Source of the DNA: Nitrospirota bacterium
GTDB lineage: Bacteria > Nitrospirota > Thermodesulfovibrionia > UBA6902
NCBI GenBank assembly: GCA_024277515.1
Contig: JAJRVB010000240.1
Location: forward strand, 1 to 5,187
Direction: 5' to 3'
DNA length: 5,187 bases
In this document: one piece after another, positions 1 to 5,187 of the stretch
Layout of the letters: every line of letters begins with the position of its first letter
Position numbering within the stretch: the stretch's first letter is position 1
The notes under the pieces: model-generated
What the model was told of the DNA's origin: nothing
Databases searched by the model: none
Seen by the model: only the letters and a program-made list of their open reading frames with translations
Position numbers and translations under genes: made by a program

Positions 1-215
1 TGAAAATCCCCTGACACGATCCAGCTGTAAATGTTTATGTTTACGTCACGCCCGCCGACAACATCAAAGAAAGCGCTTATTGCAAGGAGAAATGACCCGG
101 CAACAGCAGGAATGGCTATATAGTGGGCCTTGTCCTTTATATAATTACGCCCGAACAGTATGTTTATGAGAAACGACAGGAACGGCAGTAATGGTATTAA
201 TGTGTACTTAAGCAT
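1..215 (-). CDS. nuoL: NADH-quinone oxidoreductase subunit L, N-terminal part (cut by left edge)
   Basis: Only the first 71 codons are in the window; the reading frame is still open at base 1. NuoL is the distal antiporter-like proton-pumping subunit of complex I and lies in the cytoplasmic membrane. The translation begins MLKYTLIPLLPFLSFLINIL, the usual first membrane helix of NuoL (about residues 4-20). A short charged loop (GRNYIKDKAH) follows, then a second hydrophobic helix (about residues 33-50), and then the periplasmic stretch with the Trp-Ile-Val-x-Gly-Asp/Asn pattern common before the third helix. The ATG at 213-215 is chosen because an AAAGGA ribosome binding site lies 6 nt upstream. 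Position directly after nuoK is the canonical complex I order. The catalytic lysines and the long lateral helix would be beyond the window, so the family call rests on the N-terminus and on synteny. Confidence 0.9.
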   Translation of the reverse strand, partial: MLKYTLIPLLPFLSFLINILFGRNYIKDKAHYIAIPAVAGSFLLAISAFFDVVGGRDVNINIYSWIVSGDF

Positions 216-221
216 TTTTTA

Positions 222-227
222 TCCTTT
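222..227 (-). promoter_or_regulatory. nuoL ribosome binding site
   Basis: On the minus strand the sequence reads AAAGGA, then six A/T-rich bases, then ATG. This is a good Shine-Dalgarno match at normal spacing and fixes the nuoL start. It lies just outside the hairpin repeat that fills the rest of the gap, so the repeat has not displaced it. Confidence 0.75.
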
Positions 228-236
228 AGTTCATCA

Positions 237-318
237 TTCCCCTCTTTATCTAAAGAGGGGTTAGGGGAGATTACTAATTAAAAAATCCCCCTTCATCCCC
301 CTTTGCTAAAGGGGGAAA
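237..318. repeat. Two head-to-head copies of a C/G-rich hairpin repeat between nuoK and nuoL
   Basis: Two related units of about 36 bp face each other across a short AT-rich spacer (273-282). Unit A (237-272, plus strand) holds a perfect 10-bp stem, CCCCTCTTTA at 239-248 with TAAAGAGGGG at 251-260, followed by a TTAGGGGAGATT tail. Unit B (283-318, read on the minus strand) holds an 8-bp stem, CCCCCTTT at 297-304 with AAAGGGGG at 308-315 in plus coordinates, followed by an ATGAAGGGGGATTT tail. The two units align over their length with several mismatches, so the whole is an imperfect large palindrome. From memory, similar TCCCCCTT...AAGGGGG elements are scattered in Desulfobacterota and Nitrospirota genomes; I could not check this. 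It resembles a REP-like or MITE-like non-coding element. It contains no gene. Confidence 0.8.
280..315 (-). terminator. Possible terminator or attenuator-like fold inside the nuoK-nuoL repeat
   Basis: In the transcribed (minus) direction CCCCCTT (plus 309-315) can pair with AAGGGGG (plus 287-293) across a 15-nt loop. That stem is followed by one A and then six T (plus 285-280), which resembles an intrinsic terminator. The same CCCCCTTT can instead pair with the nearer AAAGGGGG through a 3-nt loop, which would leave no U-run next to the stem. The competing fold is probably more stable, so termination may be partial or absent. nuoL is needed for the same enzyme, so complete termination here is unlikely. 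This is structure inferred by eye. Confidence 0.3.
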
Positions 319-342
319 CATTTCTATCTCTTATTACCTGAC

Positions 343-645
343 TTATCCTTTTAACAGATTAATCTCGTCCACCTTGATTGTTGGGTTGTTTTTATAATAT
401 GCGATTATTATCGCCAGACCTATAGCAGCCTCTGCCGCTGCAACCGCGATAACAAAAAACACAAGGATCTGCCCCGTCATGGACTGGAGATAATGACTGA
501 AGGCCACAAGACTGATATTGACCGAGTTCAGCATCAGCTCAATAGAGATAAAAATTATGAGCAGGTTGCGCCGCGCAAGAAAGCCGAATACGCCGATACA
601 GAACATCACCGCGCTCAGGACTATATACCAGCTTAATGGAACCAT
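343..645 (-). CDS. nuoK: NADH-quinone oxidoreductase subunit K
   Basis: NuoK (100 aa, the normal length of about 100) is the small three-helix membrane subunit that helps build the second proton pathway of complex I next to NuoJ. Hydrophobic segments lie at about residues 5-23, 28-49 and 58-84. The two buried glutamates typical of the family are present: Glu36 in SIELMLN and Glu72 in AAAEAAIGLAI. The Arg25-Arg26 pair in the first cytoplasmic loop is also conserved. The ATG at 643-645 has GGAG 6 nt upstream. The gene ends in TAA. nuoK normally sits tightly between nuoJ and nuoL, but here it is separated from them by 121 and 127 bp of unrelated repeats. The protein itself shows no damage. Confidence 0.97.
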   Translation of the reverse strand: MVPLSWYIVLSAVMFCIGVFGFLARRNLLIIFISIELMLNSVNISLVAFSHYLQSMTGQILVFFVIAVAAAEAAIGLAIIIAYYKNNPTIKVDEINLLKG

Positions 646-647
646 GA

Positions 648-660
648 CTCACTCCGTGAG
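648..660 (-). promoter_or_regulatory. nuoK ribosome binding site within a small inverted repeat
   Basis: The bases form CTCAC-TCC-GTGAG on the plus strand, a perfect 5-bp inverted repeat with a 3-base loop. On the mRNA it reads CTCAC-GGA-GTGAG, so the GGAG Shine-Dalgarno core (plus 652-655) lies in the loop and the first stem bases, six bases before the nuoK ATG. The stem could partly hide the site or present it in a loop; which one cannot be told by eye. The stem is short and may be coincidental. Confidence 0.5.
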
Positions 661-661
661 G

Positions 662-762
662 ATTCAAAATTTAACATTAAACATTCAAAAACACCACTAT
701 TAAATATTGAATTTTGAATTTTGAATCTCAAGTCTTGAATATTGAATTTTGAATATTGAATC
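662..762. repeat. Inverted array of TTGAATN heptanucleotides between nuoJ and nuoK
   Basis: On the plus strand the consensus TTGAATN repeats in exact 7-base register at 707, 714, 721, 735, 742, 749 and 756. Two degenerate units keep the register at 700 (TTAAATA) and 728 (TCAAGTC). To the left, four units in the opposite orientation also run in 7-base steps: ATTCAAA (662), ATTTAAC (669), ATTAAAC (676) and ATTCAAA (683). A short non-repeat centre (690-699) separates the arms, so the array can form a long imperfect AT-rich hairpin. It ends four bases short of the nuoJ TAA. I see no gene in it. Heptamer arrays of this general kind are known as short tandemly repeated repetitive sequences in cyanobacteria; a link to those is only an analogy. 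Confidence 0.85.
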
Positions 763-766
763 ATGT

Positions 767-1282
767 TTATTCTATCCTCTTCTTTGCCAGCACGACCGCA
801 CCGATTATGGCGACCAGCAGTATGACGGATGCAATTTCAAAGGGCAGGATATATTCCGTATACAGCACCTTGCCTATAGTCATCAGACTGCCCTCGGACT
901 GTATCGCCTCAATCGAATATTTCCCCAGCGCGGGAAGCTCCGTTATTTTTCCCATAATCAATACAAAAAATATGATCATCAGCAGACTTATCCCCGCGCC
1001 GACCGGCCACTGGTCCTGATATTTTTTCTCGGTCTTCTCTTTTTTCAGGTTAAGGAGCATGATCACAAACACAAACAGCACCAGTCTGGCCCCTGCATAG
1101 ACAATGATCTGTACGGCAGCCAGAAATTCCGCGTTCAGGAAAAGATAAAGGGCTGCAATGTGAATAAAAAGGACGAGCATCCATAGCACACTGTGCACGG
1201 GATTTCTTCTTGTCACCACAAGCACGGACAGTATTGTCATGCTGATCGCAAAGTATGTAAAAAAGAGCTGCGGCAGTGTCAT
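767..1282 (-). CDS. nuoJ: NADH-quinone oxidoreductase subunit J
   Basis: NuoJ (171 aa, normal length) is a five-helix membrane subunit of complex I. Its third helix helps couple quinone chemistry to proton pumping. Hydrophobic segments lie at about residues 5-23, 31-50, 52-78, 94-112 and 146-166. Recognisable family stretches are RRNPVHSVLW (25-34), AEFLAAVQIIVYAGA (51-65), LVLFVFVIMLLNL (67-79) and the C-terminal LPFEIASVILLVAIIGAVVLAKK. The ATG overlaps the nuoI stop codon by four bases (ATGA), with AAGGA 6 nt upstream inside nuoI, which points to translational coupling. One oddity is Arg66, codon AGA, in the middle of the third helix where the family normally has Ile or Val (YAGAIMVLF-like). 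The gene ends in TAA, and the heptamer array starts almost immediately after it. Confidence 0.96.
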   Translation of the reverse strand: MTLPQLFFTYFAISMTILSVLVVTRRNPVHSVLWMLVLFIHIAALYLFLNAEFLAAVQIIVYAGARLVLFVFVIMLLNLKKEKTEKKYQDQWPVGAGISLLMIIFFVLIMGKITELPALGKYSIEAIQSEGSLMTIGKVLYTEYILPFEIASVILLVAIIGAVVLAKKRIE

Positions 1283-1827
1283 GCTGATTCCTTCTCTTCT
1301 TTTTTGACCGGTTTGGGAGACGCAAAATCGCTTGAACGCGGTCTCCAGAATTTCTTTATATAATTCATCCCTTTGTCCCCGGACATATACTTGTCATAAT
1401 TCTCAAGGAGCCGTTCCTTTGTATAGTAAAATTCCTCCCTGGTATAACCGCAGTACTCAAAGTGGTCCGTAAGGGTCAAGGCCGCATACGGACAGGCCTC
1501 CACACATAACGCGCAATACACACAGCGCAGGACTTCAATCTCATATCTGTCAACGATCTTTTTGTGATCATCCCCCTCGCTCGTATATATATGGATACAC
1601 TGGGAAGGGCATATGGCCGCGCACAGGCCGCATCCGACACACCGCTCTTTCCCTGTTTCAGGGTCCCTGACCAGGGCGTGGAGCCCGCGTGAACCGGGAA
1701 AGGGCTCTCTCTTTTCTTTCGGGTACTGACGCGTTACCGGCTTTGAAATCAGGTGCTTGAAAGTAAGGGCAAGCCCCTGCAGGATTTCGATGAACAGTAC
1801 TTTTTTTACTATTTCGTTAACGGTCAT
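1279..1827 (-). CDS. nuoI: NADH-quinone oxidoreductase subunit I (two [4Fe-4S] ferredoxin-type subunit)
   Basis: NuoI (182 aa) carries clusters N6a and N6b, which pass electrons from NuoG towards the terminal N2 cluster near the quinone site. Two complete ferredoxin motifs are visible: Cys63-x2-Cys66-x2-Cys69-x3-Cys73-Pro and Cys102-x2-Cys105-x2-Cys108-x3-Cys112-Pro. By family rule the fourth cysteine of each motif serves the other cluster. The N-terminal amphipathic stretch (about residues 5-27) is the usual membrane-surface anchor, and FPGSRGLHAL (43-52) is a typical lead-in. The C-terminus ends in a Lys/Glu-rich tail (172-181). The start ATG at 1825-1827 has only a weak purine-rich AGAGAAG about 10 nt upstream, but the N-terminus aligns with the family from there. 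It lies 24 nt after nuoH and overlaps nuoJ by 4 nt. Confidence 0.97.
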   Translation of the reverse strand: MTVNEIVKKVLFIEILQGLALTFKHLISKPVTRQYPKEKREPFPGSRGLHALVRDPETGKERCVGCGLCAAICPSQCIHIYTSEGDDHKKIVDRYEIEVLRCVYCALCVEACPYAALTLTDHFEYCGYTREEFYYTKERLLENYDKYMSGDKGMNYIKKFWRPRSSDFASPKPVKKEEKESA

Positions 1828-1851
1828 ATCAATGACTTCTCTGTTTTATTT

Positions 1852-2808
1852 TCATAACAGTTTTATTAATCCGGTCAGAATAATGTTTGCCAGCGCGAGC
1901 GGAATAAACAGTTTCCATCCAAGCCCCATAAGCTGATCGTATCTGTATCTCGGCAAGGTCGCCCGCACCCAGAAAAACAGAAAGATAAACGAATACACCT
2001 TTAACAGAAACCAGACAACGCCCGGCAGGAAAGCCGGTCCGCTCCATCCCCCGAAAAAACAGACAACAGCCAGGCCCGACATCACAAACATGCCCGCATA
2101 TTCCGCCATAAAAAAGAGCGCCCAGCGCATGCCGCTGTATTCAGTAGCAAAGCCCGACACGAGTTCGGTCTCGGCCTCAGGCAGATCAAACGGCACCCTG
2201 TTCGTTTCTGCAAACACGGCAATCATAAAGACGACAAAGGCGATGAACTGCGGCACAATGAACCATCCACCTTTCTGGGCATTGACTATGTCGGAAAGGT
2301 TCGCGCTGCCCGACATCATCATGACGCCCACCAGGCTCAGCCCCATCGCAATTTCATAGCTGATGACCTGTGCCGATGAACGCAGACCGCCGAGGAACGA
2401 GTATTTGGAATTGGATGCCCATCCACCCAGAATCACGCTGAACGAGGCCAGAGCAGACAGGGCCAGAATATATAATATGCCCACATTCAGGTCGGCAATG
2501 GAAAACCCGCTCCAGAGGGGAATAACGGCAAGCGTGGAGACCCCCGCAACAACCCCGATAATGGGGGCAATGTAAAAAATCGGTTTGTCCGCGCTCGACG
2601 GAATAATATCTTCCTTGAAAAACAGTTTGATAGAGTCCGCGATCGGCTGAAGAAGACCGTGCCAGCCCACCCTCATGGGACCCATCCGTCCCTGCATGTG
2701 CCCGATCACCTTGCGCTCAAAATACTGCACATACATCACATGCAGCAGGAACACACTGACAACCAGGACGGTCTTTATCAATACCCACAATATTTCAGAC
2801 AGACTCAT
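1852..2808 (-). CDS. nuoH: NADH-quinone oxidoreductase subunit H
   Basis: NuoH (318 aa, slightly short but within the family range) is the membrane subunit that joins the two arms of complex I and lines the quinone chamber. About eight membrane helices are visible. Signature stretches are YFERKVIGHMQGRMGPMRVG (29-48), LLQPIADSIKLFFKEDIIP (52-70), AETNRVPFDLPEAETELVSG (200-219), TEYSGMRWALFFMAEY (222-237) and VRATLPRYRYDQLMGLGWK (281-299). These include the charged loop residues that face the quinone cavity. The ATG at 2806-2808 lies 4 nt after the nuoG stop codon, with an AGGG-like binding site inside the end of nuoG, so the two are likely coupled. The gene ends in TGA. The GPMRVG variant of the common GPNRVG motif seems to occur in related lineages and is probably not a defect. 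Confidence 0.97.
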   Translation of the reverse strand: MSLSEILWVLIKTVLVVSVFLLHVMYVQYFERKVIGHMQGRMGPMRVGWHGLLQPIADSIKLFFKEDIIPSSADKPIFYIAPIIGVVAGVSTLAVIPLWSGFSIADLNVGILYILALSALASFSVILGGWASNSKYSFLGGLRSSAQVISYEIAMGLSLVGVMMMSGSANLSDIVNAQKGGWFIVPQFIAFVVFMIAVFAETNRVPFDLPEAETELVSGFATEYSGMRWALFFMAEYAGMFVMSGLAVVCFFGGWSGPAFLPGVVWFLLKVYSFIFLFFWVRATLPRYRYDQLMGLGWKLFIPLALANIILTGLIKLL

Positions 2809-2812
2809 GATC

Positions 2813-4489
2813 TTACCCTGTTTTTTTTATCGTGACCTCACAGCCCTCAAGGCCCGGGGCCTTTGTCACGACATCAATGTTATAGTTCATCAGGGCGTAT
2901 ACACCGCTGCCCGGAAAGTTGTTGCTGAAGTACACCCTGTTGTCCCTTATCGAGTCATCGACAGTGACGGCCGCCTCCATACTGCCGGATGAGGTGGAAA
3001 ACTCCACCCTGTCACCTCCCTCGATGCCGAGTTTTCCGGCAGCAGCCCTGCCGACCTTAAGTGTCGGTTCAGGATATATCTTCATAAGGGCCGGTGATTT
3101 TCTCGAAAGCGTGCCTGAATGAAACAGCGGTTTCTCAACAGAGAGATAAAAATCCGCGTTATAGTCTTTTGTCACATCCGTCATTTCAGGCACTTCATTT
3201 ACTTCTCCCCGCAGGGGCTCTCCGTGATAGGGCCACAGGCTGCTGCCTTCGGCGATCTCGCCGTAAGTCAGTTCACGGTACAGGGGAGAGATACGCGCCA
3301 TCTCCCTCATAACGTCGTCCGCCCCGGAGTAGTTCATTTTATATCCCATTTTATTTGAGAGTTCAGAGAGGATCCTCCAGTCTTCCATCCCGCTGGATGA
3401 TTCCACCGCCTTTATCTGGAGCTGCACCCTTCTCTCAAGGTTGGTGTAAGTCCCGGTCTTCTCCGTCCACCCGAGTGCAGGGAGGACAACGTCCGCCATT
3501 TCAGCGGTCTCTGTAAGAAACAGGTCCTGCACAACGAGAAAATCAAGTGCGCCGAGCGCCTCTTTTATTGATGCCCCGCCGGGAAGATTAAAGACTGGGT
3601 TCTCACCCATGACATACAGCGACTTGACAGTTTTATTTTTTGCGCCTTCAATGATTTCAAAAAGTGTAAGCCCTTCATCCCCCGGTATGGCGCCTCCCCA
3701 CGCGGCCTCGAATTTCTCCTTGAAGTCCGGAATGTTAATCGGCCTCCCGCCCGGAAGCATGTCAGGCACACATCCCGCGTCAATCAATCCCTGCTCGTTC
3801 GGTCTTTCAGAGAGGAGATAGAGTCTGGCCTCCAGCAGATAGGTAAGTCCTGCCACCCCGAAAAGCGACCGGTGGCCGTCGGTGCGCTGGACCATGTCCA
3901 TCCCCATCACAATAGAAGTGGAAGCACTCTCCAGAAGCGCCTTTTTCAGTTCCTCATATCCCTCAGGTTTAATAGTGACTTCCTTATCGGAAAGCTCCCT
4001 TATGACTTTATCAACATAGGGCCTCTCACCCCTTACACCCTTTTCACGCGCAATTTCGACCAGTACGGCCTCGAGGACCTCGGCCTCCCTGAATACAGGT
4101 GAAGTGATCTGTACGGTCCTGAATTTTTCGAGTCCCTTTGCATAGCCAAGGACAATGATATTCGCCCCTTTACGCGCCGCCTCTCTGATGGAAAGTCCCA
4201 GTATCGGGTTTACGGCTGTCGGATCTCCGCCGAGGACCAGGATGGTTTCCGAATGTTTCAGGCCCTCTATAATGTTGCCGGTTATACCCTGACCAAGGAG
4301 GTCTTCAAAATATTTCTGCGCAGCGGCAAATCCGGTCCGGGACGCGGAATCGATATTATTTGTCCCGCATGCCATACGCATGAATTTCTGAAACACATAG
4401 TTGTCCTCATTTAAACATCTCGGTGAAGCAATACCCGCAATGGCGGAACCCCCGTTCACTTTGGCGGTCTCTGTCAATTTGTCGGCCAC
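2813..4489 (-). CDS. nuoG: NADH-quinone oxidoreductase subunit G, C-terminal molybdopterin-oxidoreductase-like half (downstream of an in-frame TAG)
   Basis: This 558-codon open frame encodes the large C-terminal part of NuoG, which has the fold of molybdopterin oxidoreductases such as formate dehydrogenase but in complex I serves mainly as scaffold. Visible family stretches, counted from the GTG at 4487-4489, are SPRCLNEDNYVFQKFMR (22-38), GGDPTAVNPI (87-96), YVMGENPV (292-299), QDLFLTETAEMADVVLPA (321-338) and EKTGTYTNLERRVQ (343-356). A C-terminal dinucleotide-binding-like domain covers about 455-555. It is in the same frame as the upstream half. The ten codons between TAG and GTG (QSTWSEALGI) still match the family, so the GTG is probably not a natural start; it has only a weak GAGG about 11 nt upstream. 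No further damage is seen. It could be the rest of a broken gene, of a read-through protein, or of an intact gene misread by one base. Confidence 0.85.
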   Translation of the reverse strand: MADKLTETAKVNGGSAIAGIASPRCLNEDNYVFQKFMRMACGTNNIDSASRTGFAAAQKYFEDLLGQGITGNIIEGLKHSETILVLGGDPTAVNPILGLSIREAARKGANIIVLGYAKGLEKFRTVQITSPVFREAEVLEAVLVEIAREKGVRGERPYVDKVIRELSDKEVTIKPEGYEELKKALLESASTSIVMGMDMVQRTDGHRSLFGVAGLTYLLEARLYLLSERPNEQGLIDAGCVPDMLPGGRPINIPDFKEKFEAAWGGAIPGDEGLTLFEIIEGAKNKTVKSLYVMGENPVFNLPGGASIKEALGALDFLVVQDLFLTETAEMADVVLPALGWTEKTGTYTNLERRVQLQIKAVESSSGMEDWRILSELSNKMGYKMNYSGADDVMREMARISPLYRELTYGEIAEGSSLWPYHGEPLRGEVNEVPEMTDVTKDYNADFYLSVEKPLFHSGTLSRKSPALMKIYPEPTLKVGRAAAGKLGIEGGDRVEFSTSSGSMEAAVTVDDSIRDNRVYFSNNFPGSGVYALMNYNIDVVTKAPGLEGCEVTIKKTG

Positions 4490-4519
4490 TATGCCGAGCG
4501 CCTCACTCCATGTGCTCTG

Positions 4520-4522
4520 CTA
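4520..4522 (-). other. In-frame TAG interrupting nuoG
   Basis: The minus strand reads CTG-TAG-CAG, with NGRL before it and QSTWSEAL after it. In related NuoG and formate dehydrogenase proteins this junction is a continuous segment of the type NGRL-x-x-S-T-W-x-E-A-L, so the TAG takes the place of one residue and the frame is kept. A single base change from CAG, GAG, AAG, TGG, TCG or TTG would make it. It falls in the linker between the iron-sulfur domain and the molybdopterin fold. None of the five complete gene ends in the window uses TAG. Confidence 0.9.
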
Positions 4523-5187
4523 CAGCCTGCCGTTCTTTCTGACAAGGGGCATGCTGAGACGTTCCTGACTGCCGATATATTCATAGCCAAAGCGGCCGCG
4601 GGAACATAGTAGTCCCCTGTTGAGCCCGTGTCCGAGCTTCGGGATCACACGCTTTATGGAATCATCCCGTATCTGGGCTACGAGGGAACAGCCTACCCCG
4701 CAATAGGAACAGATGGTCTCCACCTCCCTGTCCACCTGCCACGGCCTGAAGCTGTGCATATACAGGCGGCTCAGGATCGCCCCCACAGGACAGACCGTGA
4801 GACAGTTGCCGCAATATTCGCAGTTAAAGGAAGCGGACGAAAACGGTTCAACCCTCGACCGGTTTCCCCTTCCTATGACCGAGATGGCTGAAGCGCCCTG
4901 CACATCATTGCACATCCGCACACACCTGGTACAGACAACACACCTCTCCATGTTTCTCGCAAAGATCTGGTCCTTATGGCTCTCCGGCACTTTTCTTTTC
5001 TCTTCCTTGTACCTGCCGACAGTGGCCCCGTATTTATTCACAAGGTCCTGCAGTTCACACTCACCCGCCTTGTCGCAATACGGACAGTCAAGCGGATGGT
5101 TTATGAGCAGAAACTCGAGTATGCCGCGCCGCACATCTGATATAACGTCTGATTCGGTCTTTACCACCATACCGTCTATCGCCATCA
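4520..5187 (-). CDS. nuoG: NADH-quinone oxidoreductase subunit G, N-terminal iron-sulfur half (cut by right edge, ends at in-frame TAG)
   Basis: This piece carries most of the iron-sulfur relay of NuoG in the peripheral arm. The frame is open at the right edge. The first visible Met (5183-5185) is internal, because IDGMVVKTES continues a domain whose [2Fe-2S] part must lie upstream. Counting from that Met, His30-x3-Cys34-x2-Cys37-x5-Cys43 is the His/Cys site of cluster N5. Cys82, 85, 88 and 92 and Cys122, 125, 128 and 132 form two full ferredoxin-type motifs. Cys159-x2-Cys162-x3-Cys166 with Cys194 is the N7-type site that opens the molybdopterin fold. Many NuoG proteins, including that of E. 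coli, keep only part of the Cys122-132 set, so this version resembles formate dehydrogenase alpha subunits and [FeFe] hydrogenases. The frame stops at TAG directly after RKNGRL, where the family continues. Position before nuoH supports NuoG rather than a formate dehydrogenase. Confidence 0.92.
   Translation of the reverse strand, partial: MAIDGMVVKTESDVISDVRRGILEFLLINHPLDCPYCDKAGECELQDLVNKYGATVGRYKEEKRKVPESHKDQIFARNMERCVVCTRCVRMCNDVQGASAISVIGRGNRSRVEPFSSASFNCEYCGNCLTVCPVGAILSRLYMHSFRPWQVDREVETICSYCGVGCSLVAQIRDDSIKRVIPKLGHGLNRGLLCSRGRFGYEYIGSQERLSMPLVRKNGRL

Noticed and set aside
690..740. Promoter for nuoK in the AT-rich heptamer region (TTGAGA with TATTTA on the minus strand)
   Set aside because: The spacing of the best pair is about 19 bases and any AT-rich repeat will give such matches. 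There is not enough to call a promoter.
662..762. CRISPR array
   Set aside because: The units are 7 bases, directly tandem and without spacers, so they do not fit CRISPR repeats.
749..1186. 145-codon open frame on the plus strand, antisense to nuoJ
   Set aside because: Its translation is rich in His, Gln, Tyr and Asp without domain pattern, it lacks a clear binding site, and it lies opposite a well conserved nuoJ. It is a shadow frame.
2662..2680. GPMRVG in NuoH in place of the common GPNRVG
   Set aside because: I recall this variant in related bacterial lineages and the surrounding motif is intact, so it is likely normal variation.
4487..4519. GTG at 4487-4489 as the true start of a separate protein
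   Set aside because: The preceding codons (QSTWSEALGI) still match the NuoG family and the ribosome binding site is poor, so this frame is the continuation of nuoG. Reinitiation is kept only as a minor hypothesis.
2813..5187. NAD-dependent formate dehydrogenase alpha subunit instead of NuoG
   Set aside because: The N-terminal cysteine sets fit both families, but the SPRCLNEDNYVFQKFMR and MADVVLPALGWTEKTGTYTN stretches and the direct link to nuoH-I-J-K-L favour NuoG.

Overview
The window is a segment of a bacterial respiratory complex I (NADH:quinone oxidoreductase, type I) operon. It lies entirely on the minus strand in the canonical order nuoG-nuoH-nuoI-nuoJ-nuoK-nuoL, reading from the right edge to the left. 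nuoG is cut by the right edge and nuoL by the left edge. No other gene on either strand can be supported. The NuoG type, with a second complete ferredoxin-like cysteine set, and the style of the NuoH and NuoI proteins suggest an anaerobic or microaerophilic lineage such as Nitrospirota or Desulfobacterota. That placement is from memory of family style, not from a search.

Layout from right to left: the nuoG iron-sulfur half (4520-5187) is separated from its molybdopterin-oxidoreductase-like half (2813-4489) by a single in-frame TAG at 4520-4522. nuoH (1852-2808), nuoI (1279-1827) and nuoJ (767-1282) follow with gaps of 4 nt, 24 nt and a 4-nt overlap. The packing then loosens. nuoJ and nuoK (343-645) are 121 bp apart, and that gap is filled by heptanucleotide repeats arranged as an inverted repeat. 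nuoK and nuoL (1-215) are 127 bp apart, and that gap holds two head-to-head copies of a C/G-rich hairpin repeat.

Functionally, NuoG and NuoI carry electrons through iron-sulfur clusters in the peripheral arm. NuoH forms the quinone chamber at the junction with the membrane arm. NuoJ, NuoK and NuoL belong to the proton-pumping membrane arm. The genes are ordinary. The points worth a second look are the amber codon in nuoG, the two unrelated repeat structures on either side of nuoK, a hairpin around the nuoK ribosome binding site, and a buried arginine in NuoJ. I found no defence system, mobile-element gene, CRISPR array, RNA gene or clearly new multi-gene system.
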